Source: an uncultured Prevotella sp. (GTDB lineage Bacteria > Bacteroidota > Bacteroidia > Bacteroidales > Bacteroidaceae). From it: a DNA stretch of 34,399 nucleotides. The stretch is taken from the NCBI GenBank assembly GCA_900543975.1, contig UQTI01000030.1, positions 1 to 34,399 on the forward strand, given 5' to 3'. Of the stretch, positions 1-7,615 are shown piece by piece. The number at the start of each line of letters is the position of its first letter. Position 1 is the first letter of the stretch. The notes beneath the pieces were generated by a model. It did not search any database. It saw nothing but the letters and a program-made list of their open reading frames with translations, and was not told the origin of the DNA. Both the position numbers and the translations under genes were made by a program.

Positions 1-72
1 CACGATATTGCACCATCGCTATCGTTACCAGGACAAACGCTACAGTATGTGAAACCGCAATAACTACATGAT

Positions 73-110
73 GTGTAGACGAGGCAACACTGTGTTGTGG
101 TCGTCTGCAC
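73..110. terminator. Hairpin downstream of the unseen left-hand gene
   Basis: An almost fully paired stem-loop. GTG (73-75) and AGACGA (77-82) pair with TCGTCT (101-106) and CAC (108-110), and the inner CAACAC (85-90) pairs with GTGTTG (92-97) around a single T. No T-run follows, so it is a stem-loop of terminator position rather than a classic intrinsic terminator. Bases 1-72 may hold the 3' end of an upstream gene. Frame 1 is open to a TAA at 61-63 and frame 2 to a TGA at 50-52, but I could not recognise either peptide. Confidence 0.4.
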
Positions 111-135
111 TTCATACAATATAATGAAATTATTA

Positions 136-143
136 TATATTTG
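136..143 (+). promoter_or_regulatory. Possible -7 box (TATATTTG) for mrp
   Basis: Matches the Bacteroidetes -7 consensus TAnnTTTG. It ends only 5 bp before the mrp ATG, so initiation from it would give a leaderless or nearly leaderless mRNA. No good -33 TTTG is seen at the usual spacing, so this may be chance in AT-rich DNA. Confidence 0.3.
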
Positions 144-148
144 ACATT

Positions 149-1255
149 ATGGACATTACACTTTATCCAAAGCTTATTACAGATGCCTTGGCCACGGTCA
201 CATATCCCGGAACCAAGAAAAATCTCATCGAGAGCAACATGCTTGCCGACGATGTGCGCATTGATGGTATGAAGGTCAAGTTTACGCTTATCTTCCCGCG
301 CGACACAGACCCGTTCCTCAAATCAACGCTCAAGGCTGCCGAGGCTGCCATCCATTATCATGTGAGCAAGGATGTGGAGGTAACCATAGAGACCGAGTTT
401 ACGTCGAAGCCGCGTCCCGAGGTTGGCAAACTGCTGCCTCAGGTCAAGAACATCATTGCTGTTAGTTCAGGCAAGGGTGGAGTGGGCAAGAGCACCGTGG
501 CTGCAAACCTCGCCATCTCGTTGGCACGTCTTGGCTACAAGGTGGGACTGCTTGATGCCGACATCTTCGGCCCGTCTATGCCAAAGATGTTTGACGTGGA
601 GAAAGAGCGACCCTATGGTGTTAACAAGGACGGTCGCGACCTCATCGAGCCGATAGAGAAATATGGCGTGAAGCTGCTCAGCATCGGTTTCTTCGTGAAC
701 CCCGACACGGCAACGCTGTGGCGCGGCGGCATGGCCTCAAACGCCTTGAAGCAGCTCATCGCCGATGCCGATTGGGGCGAGCTCGACTATTTTGTGCTTG
801 ACACGCCTCCGGGCACGAGCGACATCCATCTCACGCTCCTCCAGACGCTTGCCATCACGGGTGCCGTTATTGTCAGCACACCTCAGAGCGTGGCTCTCGC
901 CGATGCACGCAAGGGCATCGACATGTACCAAAACGACAAGGTGAACGTGCCCATCCTCGGTCTTGTGGAAAACATGGCGTGGTTCACGCCTGCCGAGCTG
1001 CCCGAGAACAAATATTATATCTTTGGCAAGGAAGGCTGCAAGAACCTCGCTAAGGAGATGAACGTTCCTTTGCTTGCACAGATACCGCTCGTGCAGAGCA
1101 TCTGCGAGAATGGTGACAACGGCACCCCTGCAGCCCTCGACATCAACAGCATCACAGGACAGGCTTTCATCAGTCTTGCGCAGGCTGTCGTAACGGTAAC
1201 AAACAAGCGTAACCGCGAAATGGCTGCCACCAAGATTGTGGAGGTGAAGAAATAG
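149..1255 (+). CDS. mrp: Mrp/NBP35-family iron-sulfur carrier ATPase
   Basis: A cytoplasmic P-loop ATPase of the Mrp/ApbC/NBP35 family, which carries and delivers Fe-S clusters to apoproteins. The N-terminal ~85 residues form the MIP18/DUF59-type domain. The deviant Walker A motif GKGGVGKST is at residues 108-116, followed by the DADIFGPS block and DTPPGTSD. Length (368 aa) is normal. One oddity: where enterobacterial ApbC has a CxxC pair after the VENM motif (here residues 273-276), this protein reads WFTPAELPENKYY, and the only nearby cysteine is C297. I believe this is typical of Bacteroidetes Mrp proteins. The ATG has no Shine-Dalgarno sequence and lies just after a TATATTTG box. The gene stands alone; its upstream neighbour is outside the window. 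Confidence 0.93.
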   Translation: MDITLYPKLITDALATVTYPGTKKNLIESNMLADDVRIDGMKVKFTLIFPRDTDPFLKSTLKAAEAAIHYHVSKDVEVTIETEFTSKPRPEVGKLLPQVKNIIAVSSGKGGVGKSTVAANLAISLARLGYKVGLLDADIFGPSMPKMFDVEKERPYGVNKDGRDLIEPIEKYGVKLLSIGFFVNPDTATLWRGGMASNALKQLIADADWGELDYFVLDTPPGTSDIHLTLLQTLAITGAVIVSTPQSVALADARKGIDMYQNDKVNVPILGLVENMAWFTPAELPENKYYIFGKEGCKNLAKEMNVPLLAQIPLVQSICENGDNGTPAALDINSITGQAFISLAQAVVTVTNKRNREMAATKIVEVKK

Positions 1256-1314
1256 GTTTTGACTGTTGCTTGACCTTTAGCAAGCAACAAATAATAAAGC
1301 CAATGTGCCTTTTA

Positions 1315-1500
1315 AACCCAAATCGGTCGTTAGGGCTGCATGGATTTTGGATTTTTAGAAGAATGGATTTTGTTTGGCTTTTAATGAGTAATAGCGAGCT
1401 ATTGCGAATTAAAAACAAGCAAAAGACAACTTATAAAAACCAAAAGATTGCAAGCAGTTATAAAATAATACATAAAACGGCCTAATGACCGATTTGGGTT
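1315..1500 (+). mobile_element. MITE-like repeat element, copy 1
   Basis: A 186 bp non-coding element bounded by inverted repeats of about 20 bp. The left end begins AACCCAAATCGGTCGTTAGG and the right end is the near-perfect complement, ending GACCGATTTGGGTT. A small internal palindrome, AATAGCGAGCTATT, lies near the middle. A second copy in the opposite orientation occupies 26878-27064 and is nearly identical throughout. The size, terminal repeats, absence of a reading frame and intergenic position fit a miniature inverted-repeat transposable element. No clear target-site duplication is visible beyond AT-rich flanks, so mobility is inferred. Confidence 0.65.
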
Positions 1501-1555
1501 AAAACATTAATTTCCATTAATTCCTCCATTAATAGAAATTAATGTTTTTTTGTGT
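1501..1555. terminator. AT-rich hairpin with T-tail, right after the MITE-like element
   Basis: AAAACATTAATTTC (1501-1514) pairs with GAAATTAATGTTTT (1535-1548), and a T-rich stretch follows. It could end transcripts from mrp 245 bp upstream. A related hairpin built on the same CATTAAT...CCATTAAT words lies at 4988-5091, so it may also be a dispersed repeat. Confidence 0.45.
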
Positions 1556-1601
1556 TTTTGTCTTTCTTCCTTTTTTGTTGTTATCTTTATAAGTTTTTTT
1601 T

Positions 1602-1659
1602 TGCAAACGATTGCATATTTTTGCAAACGATTGCACTCATTTTTTTGCAAACGATTGTA
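1602..1659 (+). promoter_or_regulatory. Three tandem LacI-type operators upstream of the amylase
   Basis: Three near-identical palindromes TGCAAACGATTGCA lie at 1602-1615, 1622-1635 and 1646-1659; the last has one change, TGTA. Each is a GCAAnC-GnTTGC dyad with a central CpG, the usual form of operators for LacI-family repressors. Start-to-start spacings are 20 and 24 bp, roughly two helical turns. They lie about 55 bp upstream of the predicted -7 box, so the bound factor could activate or repress. The regulator is not encoded in this window. Confidence 0.6.
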
Positions 1660-1713
1660 TAGTTTTTTGGGCTGTTCTTTCAATTTTTACTTGTTGTATA
1701 TTCTTTTTATGAA

Positions 1714-1721
1714 TACTTTTG
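1714..1721 (+). promoter_or_regulatory. -7 box (TACTTTTG) of the amylase gene
   Basis: Fits TAnnTTTG exactly. A TTGTTG at 1691-1696 is close to the expected -33 position. Transcription would start near 1728, giving a leader of about 37 nt before the ATG at 1765. Confidence 0.55.
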
Positions 1722-1764
1722 CGGCCAGATATATAACTTAAAAACTATTTTTTAAAACCTTCTT

Positions 1765-4700
1765 ATGCAAAAAAAACTACTTAAAGCATGGGCTTTATTC
1801 TTGCTTATGCTTATCGCCATGCCAGTTGTGGCGAACGACTTTAACAGTCAGCGAACGGATTTTCGTGACGAAAGTATTTATTTCATGATGACCACTCGTT
1901 TCTACGATGGTGATCCAAAGAACAATGTATTGTGTTGGGATAACCAGGAATGTCAGAAGAGTACCAAGGACCCTTGTTGGCGAGGTGACTTCCAGGGCGT
2001 AATCGACAAGCTCGACTACATCAAGGCGCTTGGCTTTACAGCCATCTGGATTACTCCTGTCGTGCAGAATGCTTCAGGCTACGACTATCATGGTTACCAT
2101 GCATCTGACTTCACGAGGGTTGACTGCCGTTATCAGAGCGGTGACGGCTCGAAGAGTGGCGACGCGATGTTCCAGGAACTCATCGACAAAGCGCACGCAA
2201 AGGGTATCAAAATTATCCTCGATATCGTGCTCAACCACACTGGTAACTTCGGTGAGGAGACACTCTGCAAGTTATTTGATCGTGACACACAGCTTCGCAA
2301 TCAGGCTTACATAGATGCTTGTATGATTCCAAATGAGGAGAAGTTGGGTAGCGACTACTTGACTGTTGCAGGAGGTTTTCAGTATCAGCGTCGTCTGGCG
2401 CAGATGAAGAATACCGATGGTGTGAATCATGATATTCACAATTACTGGCACCATTTCGGTAACTTCAATTGGGATGATCCTACCCGTTGGTGGGCTCAGA
2501 TTGCAGGCGACTGTGTAGACCTCAATACCGAGAACGATGCAGTGGCAGATTATCTTGTCAACTGCTATGGCAGCTTTATCAAGATGGGTGTAGATGGTTT
2601 CCGTATCGATACCTCTGGTCACATCTCTCGTCTTACCTTCTGCAAGCAGTTTATCCCTCAATTTGCTGCTCTTGGCGAGCAGTACAAGGATAAGCGCCTC
2701 AACCAGGCACCTTTCTTTATGTATGGTGAGGTGTGTGCCCGTTTCGGTGGTGTACAGTACCGTGGTCAGGACAATCTTTCACCTTATTATTATACATGGA
2801 AGGCTCCACAGGACTTGATGGATAAGTTTGATGGTAGCCAGTCATATTGGGATACACAGGAAGTCTTTGATAGAGGTTCTGGTCTTGATGCTAAGTTGAT
2901 GCCTCTCTGTGAGAAAGATAATGCAGCATCTCCTGAAAGCGATAACACCTTTATGGTGAATGGCAAATGGCATGAACCAAACTATTCTCAGTCAAGTGGA
3001 TTCAATGTTATTGATTTCCCATTGCACTACAACTTTAACACAGCTGCAGCTGCATACGGTTTAGCTAAAACTGGTGATATGAAATATAATGACGCTACAT
3101 ATAATGTAGTATATGTAGATAGCCATGACTACTGTCCAGGTCCAAACGATGGTGTTCGTTTCCCTGGTACTGATGCTCAGTGGGCTGAGAATCTCTCTCT
3201 GATGTTTACCTTCCGTGGTATCCCATGTCTCTACTATGGTTCTGAGATTGGTTTCCGTCGTGGTTCGGCAATTGATCGAGGCCCTCATGGTCCTCTCTCT
3301 GATACTGGTCGTGCTTACTTCGGTGGTTATATCACTGGTGATGTGACTGCAACTGACTTCGGTGATTATCAAGCTTCTGGTAATGTGGCTGCCACATTGA
3401 ATCATGATGTAGCTCAGCACCTCATCCGTCTGAACAAGATTCGTCAGGCAGTTCCTGCACTCCGTAAGGGTCAGTGGACCGATGACGGTTGTGAAGCCAA
3501 TGGTGGTATCGCCTTCAAGCGTGCTTACAAGGACAGCTACGCACTCGTAGCCCTCAATGGTGGTGCTACATTTACAGATTGCCCAGCAGGCACATATACT
3601 GATGTTGTTACTGGTCAGACCTACACAGGTTCTACTATCACCGTAGACGCTCCTCAGACTCAAGGTCAGGTACGTGTACTTGTAAAGGATTGGACTGGTG
3701 GTGTAATAGGCGAGGATGGCCCATTCATCTACACAACTTCTCCTGTATCAAAAGGCGATCAGGCATACGACGGTCATGAAGAGGATGGTACAACATGGAA
3801 CGAGCAGGCTCCTGCTGCTTCTGCAACTGTTGAGTTCTCACAAGCAGGTGGAACATTCCGCACAGAGACTATCGACCTGACAGTTACTCTCTCTGACGAC
3901 GCTCAGTCTGGTTGGTATCAGATACAAGGTCAGGATAAGGTGAACTTGACTCCTGGTGAGAGTGTAAATCTTACCATTGGCGCAGATATGAACTTTGGCG
4001 ACACCAAGACTATTGAGTGGGGCGCATTGAGCCAGGATGGTAAAGAGAAGAACGGTAAATTGACCTTCAAGAAGGTGGATCCTAATGCTGCTATCATAGT
4101 ATACGTTAAGGCCAACAGCGCTCCTAACCTCTATGCATGGGTAGAAGGCGGCGAAAAAGCCAAGGTTCTCAATGGCGAATGGCCTGGCAAGAAGATGTCT
4201 ACCAAGACAACTATCGAAGGTGTAGATTATTATATGTTCGTGGCAGATGGCGTAGAGAAATTCAACATAATTCTCAACAATGGTAGCGGCGCACAGACTG
4301 GTGACATTACTGGCATCACAGCTACAACATTCTTCTCATATGATGGTGGCTCTGGCTACAAGGTGCTGACCGATATCACAGCTCCTGATCCAACCCCCAA
4401 TCCTAACCCCAATCCTAATCCCAACCCCAACCCAGATCCTACCCCCGAACCCGCTCCAACAGGCAAGTTCTATGTTTACTTTGCTGCACCCACATCATGG
4501 ACCACAGTGAAGGCTTGGGTTTGGAACAAGAACAAGGGCGATGACAATTACACTGGTGGCACATGGCCTGGTGAGCTCTGCACAAAGACCTCACAGACCT
4601 ACAACGGCATGACCATCTGGAAGTGGGAGTATAATGGCGACAAGACCGATACGCCTACCAACATCATCTTCAACAATGGCGGCAGCGAGCAGACTGCCGA

Positions 4701-4923
4701 CCTTATCTTCGAGAACGGCAAGTGCTATGACCGCGGTGGTGTGAACGGCTCAATCTCTGTAACAGCGATCAACGGCGTAAACTCAACAGCTGCCAAGGCA
4801 ATGATCAAGGTTTACACGCTCAATGGTGACTGTGTGGCTGTTATGCCCGACCTCAACGCCGCCACTTACACTCTCCGTCCTGGCATCTATGTTGCCAACG
4901 GCAGAAAGTTTGTTGTTCGCTAA
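1765..4923 (+). CDS. Secreted GH13 alpha-amylase with two starch-binding modules and a type IX-like C-terminal signal
   Basis: An extracellular or cell-surface endo-acting starch hydrolase, 1052 aa. A signal peptide ends near residue 23 (VVA-N). The GH13 TIM barrel shows region I DIVLNH (153-158), the nucleophile D282 in GFRID, the acid/base E322 in MYGEV, and transition-state residues H454-D455. After the barrel and its beta domain (~650) comes a beta-sandwich with a GGTF...VTLS pattern (~688-770). Two CBM26-like starch-binding modules follow (~776-870 and ~900-990), separated by a Pro/Asn-rich linker (874-899). Residues ~1010-1052 (IKVYTLNG ... LRPGIYVANGRKFVV) match the C-terminal sorting domains of Prevotella-type secreted proteins. 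Three LacI-type operators upstream suggest control by sugar. No SusC/SusD genes are adjacent, so it acts as a stand-alone enzyme here. Confidence 0.93.
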   Translation: MQKKLLKAWALFLLMLIAMPVVANDFNSQRTDFRDESIYFMMTTRFYDGDPKNNVLCWDNQECQKSTKDPCWRGDFQGVIDKLDYIKALGFTAIWITPVVQNASGYDYHGYHASDFTRVDCRYQSGDGSKSGDAMFQELIDKAHAKGIKIILDIVLNHTGNFGEETLCKLFDRDTQLRNQAYIDACMIPNEEKLGSDYLTVAGGFQYQRRLAQMKNTDGVNHDIHNYWHHFGNFNWDDPTRWWAQIAGDCVDLNTENDAVADYLVNCYGSFIKMGVDGFRIDTSGHISRLTFCKQFIPQFAALGEQYKDKRLNQAPFFMYGEVCARFGGVQYRGQDNLSPYYYTWKAPQDLMDKFDGSQSYWDTQEVFDRGSGLDAKLMPLCEKDNAASPESDNTFMVNGKWHEPNYSQSSGFNVIDFPLHYNFNTAAAAYGLAKTGDMKYNDATYNVVYVDSHDYCPGPNDGVRFPGTDAQWAENLSLMFTFRGIPCLYYGSEIGFRRGSAIDRGPHGPLSDTGRAYFGGYITGDVTATDFGDYQASGNVAATLNHDVAQHLIRLNKIRQAVPALRKGQWTDDGCEANGGIAFKRAYKDSYALVALNGGATFTDCPAGTYTDVVTGQTYTGSTITVDAPQTQGQVRVLVKDWTGGVIGEDGPFIYTTSPVSKGDQAYDGHEEDGTTWNEQAPAASATVEFSQAGGTFRTETIDLTVTLSDDAQSGWYQIQGQDKVNLTPGESVNLTIGADMNFGDTKTIEWGALSQDGKEKNGKLTFKKVDPNAAIIVYVKANSAPNLYAWVEGGEKAKVLNGEWPGKKMSTKTTIEGVDYYMFVADGVEKFNIILNNGSGAQTGDITGITATTFFSYDGGSGYKVLTDITAPDPTPNPNPNPNPNPNPDPTPEPAPTGKFYVYFAAPTSWTTVKAWVWNKNKGDDNYTGGTWPGELCTKTSQTYNGMTIWKWEYNGDKTDTPTNIIFNNGGSEQTADLIFENGKCYDRGGVNGSISVTAINGVNSTAAKAMIKVYTLNGDCVAVMPDLNAATYTLRPGIYVANGRKFVVR
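4385..4450 (+). repeat. Pro-Asn linker repeat inside the amylase gene
   Basis: CCCAATCCTAAC-like 6/12 bp units repeat here and encode (Pro-Asn)n flanked by Pro-Asp/Pro-Thr. In-frame repeats of this kind can change copy number and so vary the distance between the two starch-binding modules. Confidence 0.6.
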
Positions 4924-4987
4924 AAGACAATTGAACTTTTTCAAGCATAACTAAAATTCACATCGCGCTTTGCGCTCGTGGGTTTCT

Positions 4988-5091
4988 AAACATTAATATC
5001 CATTAATAGAGCCATTAAATGTCATTACTGCGCGCTTCGCGCAGAAAAATGATGACAAAGAAGATAGCTCGATTAATGGATATTAATGTTT
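4988..5091. repeat. Nested inverted repeat at the amylase 3' side
   Basis: AACATTAATATCCATTAAT (4989-5007) is complementary to ATTAATGGATATTAATGTT (5072-5090). At the centre is a GC hairpin, CTGCGCG (5028-5034) against CGCGCAG (5038-5044) with a CTT loop. The outer arms share the CATTAAT..CCATTAAT words of 1501-1548. Confidence 0.6.
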
Positions 5092-5131
5092 TTATTTTTG
5101 TTTCGCATGTCTTCTACGCTTTCTTAGCGTT

Positions 5132-5241
5132 GGGTTTAAACGACAATAGAGACAATAGGGACAATTCTTTGGTTGAGCAGGCATATCGAAAAGCCATAAA
5201 CCAAGAATTGTCCCTATTGTCTCTATTGTCGTTTTAAACCC
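5132..5241. repeat. GACAATAGN long hairpin, copy A (convergent junction)
   Basis: Arms 5132-5174 and 5199-5241 (~43 nt each) are complementary with about one bulge. The arms are built of 9 bp units GACAATAGA/GACAATAGG/GACAATT. The hairpin lies between the convergent amylase (+) and UPF0104-type (-) genes and probably acts as a bidirectional terminator or boundary. Related copies are at 15401-15499 and 31793-31878. Confidence 0.7.
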
Positions 5242-5316
5242 TCATGTGAGGGGTAAACCAAGAAAGTGCTTGTTGTCTTTTACCCTCCCCCGTAAGCAGA
5301 GGTGAAAAGGAAAAGG

Positions 5317-6279
5317 CTAAATGACAAGAAGCCCGATAGCTGTCCATACAATCTCTCTCAATCGCACGATGAGAGCCACAAAGATGCCGCTTGATGCCGT
5401 CATGCCCAATCCTACAACCGACATGAGGAAGCCTCCCTCGCGTCCTCCAAGCTGCAAAGGCATAAAGAAAAGGAGGTTGGCAAAGAGCGACGTGAACGCT
5501 AAGATGAGCACACACGACATGTAGCTCACCGGGCAGCCAATGGCCATGAACACGAAGTAGATCTCTGCAGCCGATAGCACGCGACACATAAGCTCTATCA
5601 TCACGGCAGCCACCAGCGTCTTCCTGTTCTGTTTGTGTAGAGCCGCAATCTGTCTGTCTATGTTGCTTATCTCCTCGCCGTGCTTCTCCATCAGTCGGCT
5701 TGCGAACCGTCCGAGCCACGGCACCTTGCTAAGCCATCGTGCCAAGCGCATGGCCACACCTTTCTTATATCCCACCACAAAGAACCACAGGCCCAAGAGG
5801 CAGAACAGCGATGCTGCTGCCACCACGCTTGCTGCGAGGGCGTTTATGGGGTAGAACGTCACGAAGAGCACTATCGAGAGAAGCCAGAACCAGAAGTGGC
5901 TGAAGATGTGGGTCATGACAAACAGGATGACCGACGATGAGGCCCTTTCTCTGCCTATGAGCGGCGTGAGCGCCATTATGCGGTATGGCTCTCCGCCCAT
6001 CAGTCCGCCCGGCGTGGCGTAGTTGAGGGCGAAGCCCGACACCGAAATTTTATAAAGCCACCAAAACGGGATGTGCGTCTTTCCGCCAGCTTTTATTATC
6101 AGCATCCACGATGTTGTGTTGAGCACATAGAGTGCCGCCCACAGCACGATGATGGCTCCAAACCAGTAGCCGGCATCGTGCAAGGCGTTGCGCACCTCAT
6201 CATAGTTGAGCTGCAAGACCATGACAACGAGCATGGCCAAGCCAAAAAACAAAAAAATGTTTTGGTGCTTTTTCTTCAT
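5317..6279 (-). CDS. UPF0104 / lysylphosphatidylglycerol synthase transmembrane-domain protein
   Basis: A polytopic inner-membrane protein of 320 aa with about eight hydrophobic helices. Its family signatures are TPGGLMGGEPYR near residue 90 and PLQLGGREGGF near residue 280. It corresponds to the membrane (flippase-like) part of MprF without the aminoacyl-transferase domain. In this family that part is thought to move or bind lipids; the substrate here is unknown. Only 6 bp separate it from pdxA upstream, so it is the last gene of the rlmN-DUF4837-pdxA operon. It ends shortly after LREIVWTAIGLL, as expected for a complete protein. Molecular function is inferred from family only. Confidence 0.82.
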   Translation of the reverse strand: MKKKHQNIFLFFGLAMLVVMVLQLNYDEVRNALHDAGYWFGAIIVLWAALYVLNTTSWMLIIKAGGKTHIPFWWLYKISVSGFALNYATPGGLMGGEPYRIMALTPLIGRERASSSVILFVMTHIFSHFWFWLLSIVLFVTFYPINALAASVVAAASLFCLLGLWFFVVGYKKGVAMRLARWLSKVPWLGRFASRLMEKHGEEISNIDRQIAALHKQNRKTLVAAVMIELMCRVLSAAEIYFVFMAIGCPVSYMSCVLILAFTSLFANLLFFMPLQLGGREGGFLMSVVGLGMTASSGIFVALIVRLREIVWTAIGLLVI

Positions 6280-6285
6280 CTCTTC

Positions 6286-7596
6286 CTATTGCTGCTCTGC
6301 TGCAACGTTCTGCTGTGCATCAGCCGCAGGCTTGGCAGCCTCATTGTTTGGCTTGGCGTTTACTTCGGCTGGCTTAGCCGCATCAGCAGGTTTTGCCGCA
6401 TCGGCCGGTTTGGCGTTATTGTTCTGCTGCTCCTGTTGCTGCTTGTTATAGCGCGGCTTGAATTCTCTCGGACCGTCGTTGCGTCGTCCGTCGCGTGGAG
6501 TGGGCTTGAAGCCGTTGTCGTGCTTCTTCGGAATGGCGAAGCGCACCTTCTCGCTCTCGTCACGTTTCTCGTGATAGAGCTTCTGCAGCGGGTTGCCCAT
6601 AGGCTCATCATAGAAGGCCCGGTTGCGGAAAATGTCGATAGCAGCGAAGATGGCATGACGAAACGCCGTTTCGTCGGCAATGCCCTTGCCTGCAATCTCA
6701 TACTGTGGGTCTGTGAGCGGAGCCGTGCACACAAGCGGCAGGTTCGCGATGTAGCATATTCCATCTTCGGCGTTGAGCGTGTGGAACGGAATGGTGCCTT
6801 GATCGTCATACATGGCGAGAATAAAGTCGAACGCCTCGTAGCAACGTGTGCCAAACATCTCTTCAGCTGTGTAAGGACCAAACACGTTGGCGTCGTTCTC
6901 TGACAGAGTGTCGACAGCAGGCTTTATGATGTTGCGCTCCTCTTCACCGTTATTGTCGGCGTTGAGCGAGAGCACAGCCACGCGTGCATTTGACAGACCG
7001 AAGTCGCGGTGTGCACTTGCGCTCAGTGTCTTCACCGATGCTATGATGCCATCTTGCGACAGTTTCGTTGCCACATCCTTAATGCTTGCTCCTGCTGTCT
7101 CTACAGCCATGCGCATCTCCTCGCTGAGCATTATCTCCATGGCTTTGGCACCGTCGCCCACGCATGTCTCTACATACTTGGTGAGCCCCGGAAAACTGAA
7201 GCTGTCGTCATGAATGTTTTCGCTGCTCAAGGGACATGACACCAACACGTCGAAAGCGCCGTCGCGGAAGTCGGTCATGGCCTTGTCGAGTGCTCTCAGC
7301 GCTGCCATGCCCGACTCAGGAGTAGGCATGCCGAGGTCCACCTTCACCTCGTCGTCGAAACACGGAATAAGGTTTACCTTACCCTCATGTGCCTCTCTTG
7401 CGTCGTTGATGATGGTGAAGTTGGCCTGTATGTCGAGCGCCTTGCGGTGGTATGCCGCAATCTTTGGCGATCCGTAGATGATGGGCGTACACAGCTCCAG
7501 CATCTCAGGCTCGGCAAAAGTTTTAAAGATCAGTTCATATCCGACACCGTTAGTGTCGCCATGCGTGATAGCCACGCTTATTTTTCTGTTTTCCAT
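6286..7596 (-). CDS. pdxA: PdxA-family protein with altered metal site and a low-complexity tail
   Basis: Residues 1-~345 align well with Bacteroidetes PdxA (4-hydroxythreonine-4-phosphate dehydrogenase, pyridoxal phosphate synthesis), e.g. ITHGDTNGVGYE, CTPIIYGSPK and FSFPG. However, family histidines are missing. The GHTE motif is GLTK (L138), TTH is TAG (G169), NPHAG is NADNN (D214) and YHDQG is YDDQG (D264). In E. coli PdxA the equivalents are H136 (phosphate binding) and the metal ligands H166, H211 and H266. Residues ~356-436 form an extra Lys/Asn/Pro/Ala/Gln-rich tail with AKPADA repeats, making it ~70-100 aa longer than usual. It starts 19 bp after the DUF4837-like gene and is followed 6 bp later by the membrane protein gene. 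Family membership is secure; the classical catalytic activity is doubtful. Confidence 0.85.
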   Translation of the reverse strand: MENRKISVAITHGDTNGVGYELIFKTFAEPEMLELCTPIIYGSPKIAAYHRKALDIQANFTIINDAREAHEGKVNLIPCFDDEVKVDLGMPTPESGMAALRALDKAMTDFRDGAFDVLVSCPLSSENIHDDSFSFPGLTKYVETCVGDGAKAMEIMLSEEMRMAVETAGASIKDVATKLSQDGIIASVKTLSASAHRDFGLSNARVAVLSLNADNNGEEERNIIKPAVDTLSENDANVFGPYTAEEMFGTRCYEAFDFILAMYDDQGTIPFHTLNAEDGICYIANLPLVCTAPLTDPQYEIAGKGIADETAFRHAIFAAIDIFRNRAFYDEPMGNPLQKLYHEKRDESEKVRFAIPKKHDNGFKPTPRDGRRNDGPREFKPRYNKQQQEQQNNNAKPADAAKPADAAKPAEVNAKPNNEAAKPAADAQQNVAAEQQ

Positions 7597-7615
7597 AAAA
7601 AAGATGATGTTTTTT

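Noticed and set aside
1..63. 3' end of an upstream gene
   Set aside because: Two frames end within this stretch, but neither peptide is recognisable, so no gene was called.
1550..1741. 63-codon open frame over the operator region
   Set aside because: Phe/Cys-rich text produced by T-rich promoter DNA and the three operators.
5019..5237. 72-codon open frame
   Set aside because: It runs through two hairpin repeats, and its text follows the repeats.
6073..6903. 276-codon open frame on the plus strand
   Set aside because: Antisense to pdxA and the membrane protein gene, which have clear homology; Leu/Val-rich text is an artefact of the complement.
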